Position numbers and translations under genes: made by a program
Assembly: GCA_964017195.1 (NCBI GenBank)
Contig: OZ024887.1
Location: 3,462,881-3,526,880 of the forward strand
DNA: 64,000 nucleotides
Reading direction: 5' to 3'
Source: Siderastrea radians
Taxonomy: Eukaryota > Cnidaria > Anthozoa > Scleractinia > Rhizangiidae
The notes under the pieces: generated by a model
What the model was told of the DNA's origin: nothing
The model's database searches: none
What the model saw: only the letters and a program-made list of their open reading frames with translations
Shown here: in pieces, positions 1 to 11,328 of the stretch
How the letters are laid out: each line of letters begins with the position of its first letter
Position numbering within the stretch: the stretch's first letter is position 1

Positions 1-3000
1 GCCTTCGGAACGTGCAACGTTTCTGCCAGGAGCATAATCTTAAGAAAAGAACAAATATATCTGACGAGCAGCTGGATAATGTAGTGGCAGAGGCAGTTGC
101 TGAGGTGGGTGGCTTGGTTTTCATATATATAAAAATAATTCAATTATTTATCTATCGGTTATTTTATTTAGCAATGTGTGCATCTGTAACTGACTAACAT
201 AAGATAAAAGGCCATAAAAGCCTACACATAGAACATAAATCAATTGTGAAAATAAGCCCATCATCTCCCCCTTCCCCCTCCCCCCCCCCCCCGCCAGAAT
301 AGATGTCCCCGGAAAGAAATATAATTTCAAAAAGACCCTCCTTTTAGAAAGCAATCCACCGGTTTTGAGAATATAATGCACTTCAATGCTGTCATTGTAC
401 TTAGACCAAACCATAATGAGACCAGGAGCTAAAGATAAACAATGGGGGCGGAGGGGATGAGATGATGCCAAAAGGCTATTTTAATCAATGTAAGGCTATT
501 AATTAATTATTCATCGACCTGGAGAAATGGAGCCAATTTCGTTTTAGCGTGTGTAGCAGCAACTTTAATTTCTAACGACCTTACACAGACGTTCCCCCAA
601 GCCTACTGCCGGAGTGAAAACATAACATTGGGAAAAAAGATTGGTGTAGCAAAAATTGGCAGGCAATAATTGGTAGCCAAACACCGCTATTTTTTCAACA
701 TTGTTTAAATACTCACTAGGTTGGGCCAGTTTATGGAAGGAAAATGATGAAGGGTTATCTGGATAGCAAAGCTGGTTGCAGTTTGGCTTCACAAAGACGA
801 GTTGGTAATTCCCTTGCTCGCGTGAATCCTATCTATCATTTACACCGACGACGGGGAACAGAGCGCCAAACAAATCCGATGCCATACGTAGCCGAATACT
901 ACGGACACAAACTTCACATTGACCAAAACGAGAAACTGGCAGTGTATGGAGTGACCCACGTCTGTGCAATTGACGGATTTTCTCGGTTTGTTCCAGCATT
1001 TTCCTGTATGCCTGTGAAGAACAATGTGGTAATCTATGAAGAAATCTTCCGGTGAGTTATTTGCTTTTTAACTTTAGTTTGTTGAAACAACCTTCAGTAC
1101 TGTTCAAACAACCTTCAGTACAAAATATGCACACATTTTTGTTTTCCCCATAACGACTACTCAGAATACTTACTACACATTTGTCTATCTGTCAATCTCA
1201 ACTTTAATTACAGGAAAATCGTTCTTGAGGATGGTTTGTTTGATCAGATTAGGGTAGATCACGGTAAAGAATTCTATTTGACCCTGTTTGTCCAGGAACT
1301 GTTGGGGCATCTGCGGACAAATACCCAACGTGACTCACACCTACAGACTCAGTCAAAGAAGGTAAATACTTTATATCATAAAAATCCCCATTCAAACTGG
1401 GGGAAGAATCTGTCGCAATACGTTGAACGTCTACTTCATATTTCATATTATATAAATTGTGGTCTTTTGTGAGGATTGACGCTGAAAATCATAATCGTGC
1501 ATGTCCCGAAAAAGCTCTATTAAGCCCTCCACCCCGCTTTGGAAGCCAGATCTTTTAATAAGCCCTTTCCCCATTCTATTAAGCCTGCCTCAACCACACC
1601 CTTAGTGATTAGATATAAAATGCTGGTTGAAGTGTTACAGAACACATAGGGGATATTACTGTAAAACAGTTAAGAAAGATAGACTGTCAAAGCTCATAAC
1701 TTGATTTCCATTGGGCCATTGTAAGTCAAGGTTCTGTCAGTTTGGTCGGGCATACTCGGCAATTTATGATTTTAACTGAATTAGGGAACATTGTTGGCAT
1801 ATTGTCAAGACATCTTCGGACCTCCCGGGAAATATCCTGTAGCAATTGATGAACATTTTCGGATGACCTTTGCACAGTCCTCAGGATTCTGGTGAGGTGC
1901 TCAGCTCATTGTCAGCCCTTGGCACTGCTCGAGCATACGTCCTGGCAAGCCTGTTCGTAGGCCTCCCCAAAGATACAAAGACTTGTAAGGAAGCCATCTG
2001 CGAATTCGAAGAAGGCGGTTTACTCTCCATATACTGGATGTTTACTATTTATCTCATTTCAACTCCCTCCTTTCGCCCACTGATCACAGAGTGAAATTTT
2101 ACGTTTTAACTGAGTAATTTTCTCAAACAGAACTTGCGCATTGAACGATTCTGGGTAGAGGTAAATGCCCGGGTGAACTACCCAATAAAGAATGCATTGC
2201 GCAATATGGAAGAGGCGGATGAAATAGACATGGACCTCGAAGAGGCGAAGTTTTGTGTGTCTGCTGTAGCGACGAAGTTTGCAAAACTAGGGCTTGGGCA
2301 AGTCGTTCAATCCTGGAACAATCACCCGATAACTGGTGAGTGGTTTGCAAGTACCGAGTTCTCACTTTCTAAGTTCAAAGTGAATGTTAAAAGCAAGAAC
2401 ATAGAATAGCGGTAGGCTCATCTTGATTAATCAGTATCTCTACTGGAGTTATCATCGTCATTCTCTCAAATACAGTATGCCTACTATAAGCTGACATCTT
2501 TGGGAATGAGAATAGCTGTCCGTTTAGTGGAGGTGTCCGCTTGCTTACGGAAGTTTGTAAGTTGCAAAATACCATAAGGGGTGCCACCACTCCAATTAAT
2601 CAACATTTCAGGTTCACGCCCGTAAAAGTCCGCGTTAATGAACAAAAATGTAATCACGGTAAAATTGTTTTTAATGGTTCAAAAATGTTACGTAAAAGCT
2701 TCTGCTTTGGCACAAAGTTGTTTTTATCTTAAATAGACAGCAAGTAATCGTTTCAACAAGATAACGGCCTGATGCTAAGGGCCTATGAGGTAGTTAAATA
2801 CCATTTAATCGTACCTTTACTTTTAATAACATATCTCCCACTGAAAACGACTAGTACCAGCAGATCAAAGGGACAGAAACCGTTGGAAGGCGGTAAAGGG
2901 TGATACCCACCTCCCCTCCCCTACTCTCCCTATAGTTACTTCCACGCTCAACTGTCCTGAACATTTAAATTTCTATTTTTATCATGCATGCAGGCGTTGG

Positions 3001-3310
3001 CAAACCGACGGATCTTCGTCATTCCAACTTTCAGTGTAGCCGCATATCCATGTCCCAAGTCCCTACAGCCCAGGAAGCGGTGCAAGCGTACGAAGAACAA
3101 GGTGGTCGACTAACCATGTTTCCCCAATTTGGGACTGACCCTCTTGCTAACGACAGTGTAAATCAAGCGGAGAGAGAAAGACGATTCCATGCGTCAGCTG
3201 ATGTAGAGCAAGCATACGGAGAGTTGGTTAACGGCCAAGACGCTTTGTTTCGCCAAGCATTTGTGACCTACGAGGATATCAATAGAATTTTATCTGGCAC
3301 CCAAGAATAA
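1..3310 (+). CDS. DDE integrase-like transposase, left copy (5' partial, 5 exons)
   Basis: Exons deduced from frame and GT-AG signals are 1-104 (partial), 720-1051, 1214-1361, 2131-2335 and 2994-3310, with intron phases 0, 2, 0 and 1. The first visible residues are the end of an N-terminal helix-turn-helix-like region (QRFCQEHNLKKR). The catalytic core has HIDQNEKL (first Asp), VDHGKEF (second Asp) and RIERFWVE (Glu), spaced like the D,D-35-E triad of retroviral-type integrases. A C-terminal segment of about 105 residues (SRISMSQVPTAQEAV ... DINRILSGTQE) has no recognised domain. The protein should cut and join the element's ends in the nucleus. No stop or frameshift is seen in the exons present. 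Spliced transposase genes of this kind are annotated as 'integrase core' proteins in cnidarians and fish; that is recollection, not a search. Confidence 0.85.
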
Positions 3311-3456
3311 GGACGTAGTATCCCCAGTGCTTCCTGGGTATTAAAGAGCTGATCAAAGAATAGGGTGAACTGTTCTGTGGACTTAATGCGTTGAAATTGA
3401 ACACTCGTTATTTTAAGTTGTTTCGTTACAATTATCCTTTTTAAATGCTTTGATTC

Positions 3457-4393
3457 TGTTAGTTAGCGTACGCATGTTTCTTTTTGATCTATTGTTTTAT
3501 ACGCTTTGCCTGACAAGAGGGTCTCAATGGGGTGGTGACGTTTACAGTTAACGGTTAAATTTTTTGCCGTTTTACGGCAAACAGTTAACCCCATTGAGGC
3601 CCTCTGACAAGTAGCAAGTCACTTTAGTTCTTATGAAATGAATTGAACTGGTTTTGAAATCAACATGGCCTCACTTGTAGACGTCTTCCATTGGCATTTT
3701 TATTGTATTTGACCAGAATTTCCGTGTTAATTTGTAGATTAGTTGATATTTTTTTAAAAAATAAATGTTTATCATTACAGTTACATATCTTTACAATAAC
3801 TTGTCGTATACGATATTTCCATGAGCCTGCGCGCAAAAATATTGTTTGCTTGTTTAGTCATTCTATCTGAGTGAGCGGCGCGCGATGACCCAGCAGCCAT
3901 TGCCCTTAATATTTTTCTTGATCATTTTGTTGGACTTCTCTTTGACAAAATAACACTTTAGCCCGAGAACAGAGGGAAATAGAGCGAAAAAAAAAAAAAA
4001 CAAGAAAGCACTGCCTGGGTAGGGCAAATTGGGTAAGTTCCCCCCCGGAAACCTCTGCTGTTTTCAGTGTTTTGATTTATTGTTTTGAGATTAAAAAATG
4101 GAATCAATACGAAATTTAACTTTCTGAAATAAAATAAAAAGTTCAAAAATCGTCATTTTTCTACTTTCAATCGGCTCAAGAGAAATGAAAAAAGGAAAAT
4201 TGAAAATTGAAATTTTCTGAAAAAAGTGAATTTTCAATATTACATTTTCCGTAACGAAAAGAAAGCTGAAAAATCAGAAAAAATGGATGATTTTCAATTT
4301 TCAATTTGTATTTGAAAATCGAAAAACACAAAAATTCTGATTTTGTATTTCAATTTAAAATCAAAAATCGATTGGCGCGAAGGTACACGGATT
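3457..4393 (+). repeat. Long terminal inverted repeat, integrase side, left copy
   Basis: This sequence begins near TTAGCGTACGCATG and runs to ACGGATT. It matches 12676-13517 in the same orientation, and 4899-5823 and 22438-23340 in reverse complement. Without the 86-bp insertion it is about 840 bp. Its outer half is extremely AT-rich, made of short GAAAATTGAAAATTG-type motifs. It starts about 150 bp after the integrase stop codon. Confidence 0.85.
3510..3611. mobile_element. 86-bp hAT-like MITE with 8-bp target duplication
   Basis: The insertion 3518-3603 has imperfect inverted ends (AGGGTCTCAATGGGG / CCCCATTGAGGCCCT). It is flanked by direct repeats CTGACAAG at 3510-3517 and 3604-3611. The equivalent site in the RING-side repeat (about 12725) is empty and reads GTGACAAGTAGC. 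Target duplications of 8 bp are typical of hAT elements. Confidence 0.8.
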
Positions 4394-4898
4394 TTTTTGA
4401 TATGTTTTTCATCTTTCTGTTTTTCGACACAAATTGGAGAAATGAAACAATGAGGTAACATCAGTTGGTTGCATCATTTTTCCATTTTTCTATTTTCGAG
4501 AAAAAAATAGAAAAATGAATTCTTTGTTTTGTCCTGTCCATTGTTTCATTTTTCTATTTTTCTACTTGAATTAGAAAAATGGAAATGTCTATCAATTTTT
4601 CATTTTTCTATTTTTCGACTTAAATCAGAAAAATGAAAAAATGGTTTTGACGTGTATCAATTTTTCATTTTTCCATTTTTCGACTAAAATTAGAAAAATG
4701 AAAAAATAGCTTTGATGTTTGTCAATTTTTCATTTTTCTACTTTTCGACTTAAATTAGAAAAATGGAAAAAATGGCTTTGATTCGTGTCATCCCAAAAAA
4801 TGGTGTTTTAAGGTTATCACATGACCCAAGGCACAGTTTTCCCGCCAAGTTGTAACAGGAGTGTAGTCTCTGTCTCATGTGAAAAAATTTCAAATACA
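4394..4898. repeat. Palindrome spacer: AT-rich array of short hairpins
   Basis: This is the unpaired centre of the giant inverted repeat. From about 4540 to 4780 it has three to four units of about 66 bp, each a small hairpin (CATTTTTCTATTTTTCGAC facing AGAAAAATGAAAAAAT). The segment 4395-4466 reappears in reverse complement at 24116-24175. No gene is seen. Confidence 0.7.
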
Positions 4899-5823
4899 AA
4901 TCGATTTTTGATTTTAAATTGAAATACAAAATCAGAATTTTTGTGTTTTTCGATTTTCAAATACAAATTGAAAATTGAAAATCATCCATTTTTTCTGATT
5001 TTCGATTTTTCAGCTTTCTTTTCGTTACGGAAAATGTAATATTGAAAATTCACTTTTTTCAGAAAATTTCAATTTTCAATTTTCCTTTTTTCATTTCTCT
5101 TGAGCCGATTGAAAGTAGAAAAATGACGATTTTTGAACTTTTTATTTTATTTCAGAAAGTTAAATTTCGTATTGATTCCATTTTTTAATCTCAAAACAAT
5201 AAATCAAAACACTGAAAACAGCAGAGGTTTCCGGGGGGGGAACTTACCCAATTTGCCCTACCCAGGCAGTGCTTTCTTGTTTTTTTTTTTTTTCGCTCTA
5301 TTTCCCTCTGTTCTCGGGCTAAAGTGTTATTTTGTCAAAGAGAAGTCCAACAAAATGATCAAGAAAAATATTAAGGGCAATGGCTGCTGGGTCATCGCGC
5401 GCCGCTCACTCAGATAGAATGACTAAACAAGCAAACAATATTTTTGCGCGCAGGCTCATGGAAATATCGTATACGACAAGTTATTGTAAAGATATGTAAC
5501 TGTAATGATAAACATTTATTTTTTAAAAAAATATCAACTAATCTACAAATTAACACGGAAATTCTGGTCAAATACAATAAAAATGCCAATGGAAGACGTC
5601 TACAAGTGAGGCCATGTTGATTTCAAAACCAGTTCAATTCATTTCATAAGAACTAAAGTGACTTGCTACTTGTCAGAGGGCCTCAATGGGGTTAACTGTT
5701 TGCCGTAAAACGGCAAAAAATTTAACCGTTAACTGTAAACGTCACCACCCCATTGAGACCCTCTTGTCAGGCAAAGCGTATAAAACAATAGATCAAAAAG
5801 AAACATGCGTACGCTAACTAACA
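4899..5823 (-). repeat. Terminal inverted repeat, integrase side, right copy (terminus truncated)
   Basis: This is the reverse complement of 3457-4373. The homology stops at AATCGATTTTTGATTTT near 4899, so the outermost bases through AATCCGTGTACC are missing. It carries the same MITE insertion as the left copy. Confidence 0.85.
5669..5770. mobile_element. 86-bp hAT-like MITE, mirror copy
   Basis: This is the mirror of the MITE at 3510-3611 with the same CTGACAAG flanks, in reverse orientation. Its presence in both arms shows it was inserted before the two arms separated. Confidence 0.8.
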
Positions 5824-5969
5824 GAATCAAAGCATTTAAAAAGGATAATTGTAACGAAACAACTTAAAATAACGAGTGTTCAATTTCAACGCATTAAGTC
5901 CACAGAACAGTTCACCCTATTCTTTGATCAGCTCTTTAATACCCAGGAAGCACTGGGGATACTACGTCC

Positions 5970-8900
5970 TTATTCTTGGGTGCCAGATAAAATTCTATTG
6001 ATATCCTCGTAGGTCACAAATGCTTGGCGAAACAAAGCGTCTTGGCCGTTAACCAACTCTCCGTATGCTTGCTCTACATCAGCTGACGCATGGAATCGTC
6101 TTTCTCTCTCCGCTTGATTTACACTGTCGTTAGCAAGAGGGTCAGTCCCAAATTGGGGAAACATGGTTAGTCGACCACCTTGTTCTTCGTACGCTTGCAC
6201 CGCTTCCTGGGCTGTAGGGACTTGGGACATGGATATGCGGCTACACTGAAAGTTGGAATGACGAAGATCCGTCGGTTTGCCAACGCCTGCATGCATGATA
6301 AAAATAGAAATTTAAATGTTCAGGACAGTTGAGCGTGGAAGTAACTATAGGGAGAGTAGGGGAGGGGAGGTGGGTATCACCCTTAACCGCCTTCCAACGG
6401 TTTCTGTCCCTTTGATCTGCTGGTACTAGTCGTTTTCAGTGGGAGATATGTTATTAAAAGTAAAGGTACGATTAAATGGTATTTAACTACCTCATAGGCC
6501 CTTAGCATCAGGCCGTTATCTTGTTGAAACGATTACTTGCTGTCTATTTAAGATAAAAACAACTTTGTGCCAAAGCAGAAGCTTTTACGTAACATTTTTG
6601 AACCATTAAAAACAATTTTACCGTGATTACATTTTTGTTCATTAACGCGGACTTTTACGGGCGTGAACCTGAAATGTTGATTAATTGGAGTGGTGGCACC
6701 CCTTATGGTATTTTGCAACTTACAAACTTCCGTAAGCAAGCGGACACCTCCACTAAACGGACAGCTATTCTCATTCCCAAAGATGTCAGCTTATAGTAGG
6801 CATACTGTATTTGAGAGAATGACGATGATAACTCCAGTAGAGATACTGATTAATCAAGATGAGCCTACCGCTATTCTATGTTCTTGCTTTTAACATTCAC
6901 TTTGAACTTAGAAAGTGAGAACTCGGTACTTGCAAACCACTCACCAGTTATCGGGTGATTGTTCCAGGATTGAACGACTTGCCCAAGCCCTAGTTTTGCA
7001 AACTTCGTCGCTACAGCAGACACACAAAACTTCGCCTCTTCGAGGTCCATGTCTATTTCATCCACCTCTTCCATATTGCGCAATGCATTCTTTATTGGGT
7101 AGTTCACCCGGGCATTTACCTCTACCCAGAATCGTTCAATGCGCAAGTTCTGTTTGAGAAAATTACTCAGTTAAAACGTAAAATTTCACTCTGTGATCAG
7201 TGGGCGAAAGGAGGGAGTTGAAATGAGATAAATAGTAAACATCCAGTATATGGAGAGTAAACCGCCTTCTTCGAATTCGCAGATGGCTTCCTTACAAGTC
7301 TTTGTATCTTTGGGGAGGCCTACGAACAGGCTTGCCAGGACGTATGCTCGAGCAGTGCCAAGGGCTGACAATGAGCTGAGCACCTCACCAGAATCCTGAG
7401 GACTGTGCAAAGGTCATCCGAAAATGTTCATCAATTGCTACAGGATATTTCCCGGGAGGTCCGAAGATGTCTTGACAATATGCCAACAATGTTCCCTAAT
7501 TCAGTTAAAATCATAAATTGCCGAGTATGCCCGACCAAACTGACAGAACCTTGACTTACAATGGCCCAATGGAAATCAAGTTATGAGCTTTGACAGTCTA
7601 TCTTTCTTAACTGTTTTACAGTAATATCCCCTATGTGTTCTGTAACACTTCAACCAGCATTTTATATCTAATCACTAAGGGTGTGGTTGAGGCAGGCTTA
7701 ATAGAATGGGGAAAGGGCTTATTAAAAGATCTGGCTTCCAAAGCGGGGTGGAGGGCTTAATAGAGCTTTTTCGGGACATGCACGATTATGATTTTCAGCG
7801 TCAATCCTCACAAAAGACCACAATTTATATAATATGAAATATGAAGTAGACGTTCAACGTATTGCGACAGATTCTTCCCCCAGTTTGAATGGGGATTTTT
7901 ATGATATAAAGTATTTACCTTCTTTGACTGAGTCTGTAGGTGTGAGTCACGTTGGGTATTTGTCCGCAGATGCCCCAACAGTTCCTGGACAAACAGGGTC
8001 AAATAGAATTCTTTACCGTGATCTACCCTAATCTGATCAAACAAACCATCCTCAAGAACGATTTTCCTGTAATTAAAGTTGAGATTGACAGATAGACAAA
8101 TGTGTAGTAAGTATTCTGAGTAGTCGTTATGGGGAAAACAAAAATGTGTGCATATTTTGTACTGAAGGTTGTTTGAACAGTACTGAAGGTTGTTTCAACA
8201 AACTAAAGTTAAAAAGCAAATAACTCACCGGAAGATTTCTTCATAGATTACCACATTGTTCTTCACAGGCATACAGGAAAATGCTGGAACAAACCGAGAA
8301 AATCCGTCAATTGCACAGACGTGGGTCACTCCATACATTGCCAGTTTCTCGTTTTGGTCAATGTGAAGTTTGTGTCCGTAGTATTCGGCTACGTATGGCA
8401 TCGGATTTGTTTGGTGCTCTGTTCCCCGTCGTCGGTGTAAATGATAGATAGGATTCACGCGAGCAAGGGAATTACCAACTCGTCTTTGTGAAGCCAAACT
8501 GCAACCAGCTTTGCTATCCAGATAACCCTTCATCATTTTCCTTCCATAAACTGGCCCAACCTAGTGAGTATTTAAACAATGTTGAAAAAATAGCGGTGTT
8601 TGGCTACCAATTATTGCCTGCCAATTTTTGCTACACCAATCTTTTTTCCCAATGTTATGTTTTCACTCCGGCAGTAGGCTTGGGGGAACGTCTGTGTAAG
8701 GTCGTTAGAAATTAAAGTTGCTGCTACACACGCTAAAACGAAATTGGCTCCATTTCTCCAGGTCGATGAATAATTAATTAATAGCCTTACATTGATTAAA
8801 ATAGCCTTTTGGCATCATCTCATCCCCTCCGCCCCCATTGTTTATCTTTAGCTCCTGGTCTCATTATGGTTTGGTCTAAGTACAATGACAGCATTGAAGT

Positions 8901-9403
8901 GCATTATATTCTCAAAACCGGTGGATTGCTTTCTAAAAGGAGGGTCTTTTTGAAATTATATTTCTTTCCGGGGACATCTATTCTGGCGGGGGGGGGGGGG
9001 AGGGGGAAGGGGGAGATGATGGGCTTATTTTCACAATTGATTTATGTTCTATGTGTAGGCTTTTATGGCCTTTTATCTTATGTTAGTCAGTTACAGATGC
9101 ACACATTGCTAAATAAAATAACCGATAGATAAATAATTGAATTATTTTTATATATATGAAAACCAAGCCACCCACCTCAGCAACTGCCTCTGCCACTACA
9201 TTATCCAGCTGCTCGTCAGATATATTTGTTCTTTTCTTAAGATTATGCTCCTGGCAGAAACGTTGCACGTTCCGAAGGCTACAACCTCTGACACCAGGGA
9301 AGTTTTCTTGAAGCAACTTCGCAAGCTCTTCCATTGTGTAATTCTGGTCTTGCAACAAATTTCTCACCCATTCTGCATCCACCAAATCTCCAAGAGCAGC
9401 CAT
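5970..9403 (-). CDS. DDE integrase-like transposase, right copy (complete, 5 exons)
   Basis: Exons are 9403-9176, 8560-8229, 8066-7919, 7149-6945 and 6286-5970, giving 409 residues with intron phases 0, 2, 0 and 1. Residues 1-60 form a helix-turn-helix-like DNA-binding region (MEELAKLLQENFPG ... LRNVQRFCQEHN). A retroviral-integrase-like core follows, with the acidic triad D144 (HIDQNEKL), D202 (VDHGKEF) and E241 (RIERFWVE). The spacings are 57 and 38 residues. SWNNHPITG closes the core, and an uncharacterised tail of about 105 residues follows. The start ATG at 9403 matches the 76-residue first exon of the paralogue at 14077. The protein presumably acts as transposase on the AATCCGTGTACC ends. 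It shares a divergent upstream region with the RING gene at 11329. All exons are open, so it may be functional. Confidence 0.87.
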
Positions 9404-11328
9404 AGCTAGTTATTTCACCAGTACACACGCAAGAATTGTAACGTGACTGGGAGATGCGTGACGTGTGTCAAGAATACTTTAGATGCTTACGTGACATTTT
9501 AACGAAGTGAAGAGTAATATGGTAGTTCGTGTGATAATTTACGTTTTAATCAAGCAGAAATACATAGCTTAATTACCATCGATTTTAGCATTTTCTTATG
9601 CAATCCTTTCAGTTCTTGTACATGCGTACATTTACTTATGGTTTTTAGTAACTAGGCTTAATCAAACATGGGACGTGCAAACATCATGAAAGGGGTCTAG
9701 ACCGAAAATAGGTGGTGTGTTTTTTAATATCATGTTAAAAAAACAGTGTTGTATCAGCACTAGTATTCAAAGAACTGAATGAAATCATTTTCCGTCGTTC
9801 TACAAAGCTGTTCCAACGCACTACTGTACATGTCTTTCCGAATGATAAATGTCCTATGGGAAAACCCTTAAAGGTAGTCTCATTAAATGCAGCCGAATGG
9901 TCGTAAATATCAACCTTCCCTTTGAATTATGTTTGATAGAAACAGTAAGCCTCATAAACCTTGGGATCGATCATGAACTTAGCAAAGCAACAATTCATAA
10001 GTGTCCCCACACACGTTGTATTTTCACAAAAACGTTTTTTCTTTCAACTTAACCAAATTCCAAGGTAGAAGACATTTTCAAAATTTAAAGTTGTAGGCAG
10101 ATACAGTTCAAATCAGTGATTTGGACTGAGAAATCATGTATATAATTTCTACACAAAACATTTCCCACGCAGTAGAAGTCTTCCAACACGATAGGGAAAC
10201 CCTTTAAATTATGTTAACGGGAGGGCAGTGCCAAGGTAGCAGCGTTTCATTGCAAAGGTGCCTGAACACATGAATGATATATTTTTCTCAAGGAAAGGAT
10301 GAAAAAAAAAACCCTTTAAATCACTTAGTTTCCCCGTTTTCATGTTTAGTTTCAGGGGACAGGGTGACCAGTGCAAAGGTAGCGGCCTTAAATGCAAAGG
10401 TCCGGGAAAGGTGTCCCAACACGAGTAGTGTCACGGTTTTTCCGTGAGAAAAATATATCATTCATGTGTTCAGGCACCTTTGCAATGAAACGCTGCTAGC
10501 TTGGCACTGCCCTCCCGTTAACATAATTTAAAGGGTTTTCCTATCGTGTTGGAAGACTTCTACTCCGTGGGAAATGTTCCACAAGTCACAAAACATTTGC
10601 CAGATGAAGGGTGCAGATGTGTACAGTGCAGTCAAAATCAACTTGCCTTGGACTGAGAAATCATGTTCATATTTCTACACGAAACATTTCCCATGCCATA
10701 GAAGTGTTTCAACACTGCAGGAAAACCATTTAAGGACGGTACATTTCCCAAGTGATAATGATAGGGCGTAACATAGCAGAGGAGTCCGAACATGCGTCAA
10801 TTTTTTCCCATAAAAAAATAAAGAACAGGACAAAAATTGGTTTGAAAAGAATTTTCAATTTGGAGTTATTATGTTTTTTTTCCTTAATGACACATTGATA
10901 ATTTTTTTCTTGTGTTAGAGAACAGATATGAAACGTGGTTTTGGTAATGAGCACGTGTTCGTCTTTAATTCAGTGACCATTAGGATCCATTAGTATCATC
11001 ATGTATATTCCAAGAAATGTGTTATCACAAAGCAAGGTCAATGAAACATGGCTCTAATGGATTTTTGTGATAGTCCAACCATTTTTTGTGAAATTCTAAG
11101 CAAGTTTGAATAAGTTTTACACACACTTGCTTAATGTATCATGGTACCCCAAAATTGGCCACTTTAAGGGAATCGCAAACAGTTCCCGTGGGAAAGTTGA
11201 TTGTTACTCTGTCTGCAGTATATAAACTGCGGAATAACCTTGGACCAAACCAGTTTAACAAACTAAGCCACATCACGCGGAGAGCTCCAGTCTCTTTCAC
11301 TTTATGCTCTGTGAAAAAAAATTGAAAA
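9404..11328. promoter_or_regulatory. Shared divergent 5' region of the integrase and RING genes
   Basis: This region of about 1.9 kb separates two start codons facing away from each other, so both promoters must lie here unless 5' exons exist elsewhere. No coding sequence is convincing. It contains a strong hairpin and direct repeats (10121-10720). I cannot point to a definite TATA box or initiator. Confidence 0.5.
10121..10720. repeat. Long imperfect hairpin nested in direct repeats
   Basis: Arms at about 10158-10297 and 10437-10579 are inverted copies of roughly 140 bp; shared words include GGCACTGCCCTCCCGTTAAC and CATTCATGTGTTCAGGCACC on opposite strands. In addition, the words GACTGAGAAATCATGT and ACATTTCCCA plus GAAGT recur in direct orientation about 530 bp apart (10125 and 10655). 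This may be a small inserted element or a structured control region. Confidence 0.7.

Larger units (their letters stand above)
1..4393 (+). mobile_element. Left copy of two-gene integrase/RING DNA transposon (partial)
   Basis: This block is the mirror image of 4899-9279 and holds the integrase gene in plus orientation followed by a long terminal repeat that ends with the terminus ...GGTACACGGATT at 4393. The window edge cuts it inside integrase exon 1, so its expected divergent RING gene would lie further left. The copies are nearly identical. I see at least four substitutions (for example codons giving R/H, V/M and A/V differences in the integrase), a 7-8 bp indel near 4270 and homopolymer length changes. 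The terminus is complete here but lost in the right copy. Confidence 0.8.

Noticed and set aside
3958..5417. Short frames in the AT-rich repeats (NFLFYFRKLNFVLIPFF)
   Set aside because: They arise from low-complexity terminal-repeat sequence, occur in mirrored copies on both strands, and lack any domain or start context.
1..9403. Pure assembly artefact as explanation of the palindrome
   Set aside because: Coding substitutions, a 7-8 bp indel and an asymmetric spacer distinguish the arms, so it is not a simple mirrored contig. Haplotype fusion is still possible and is kept as an open test.
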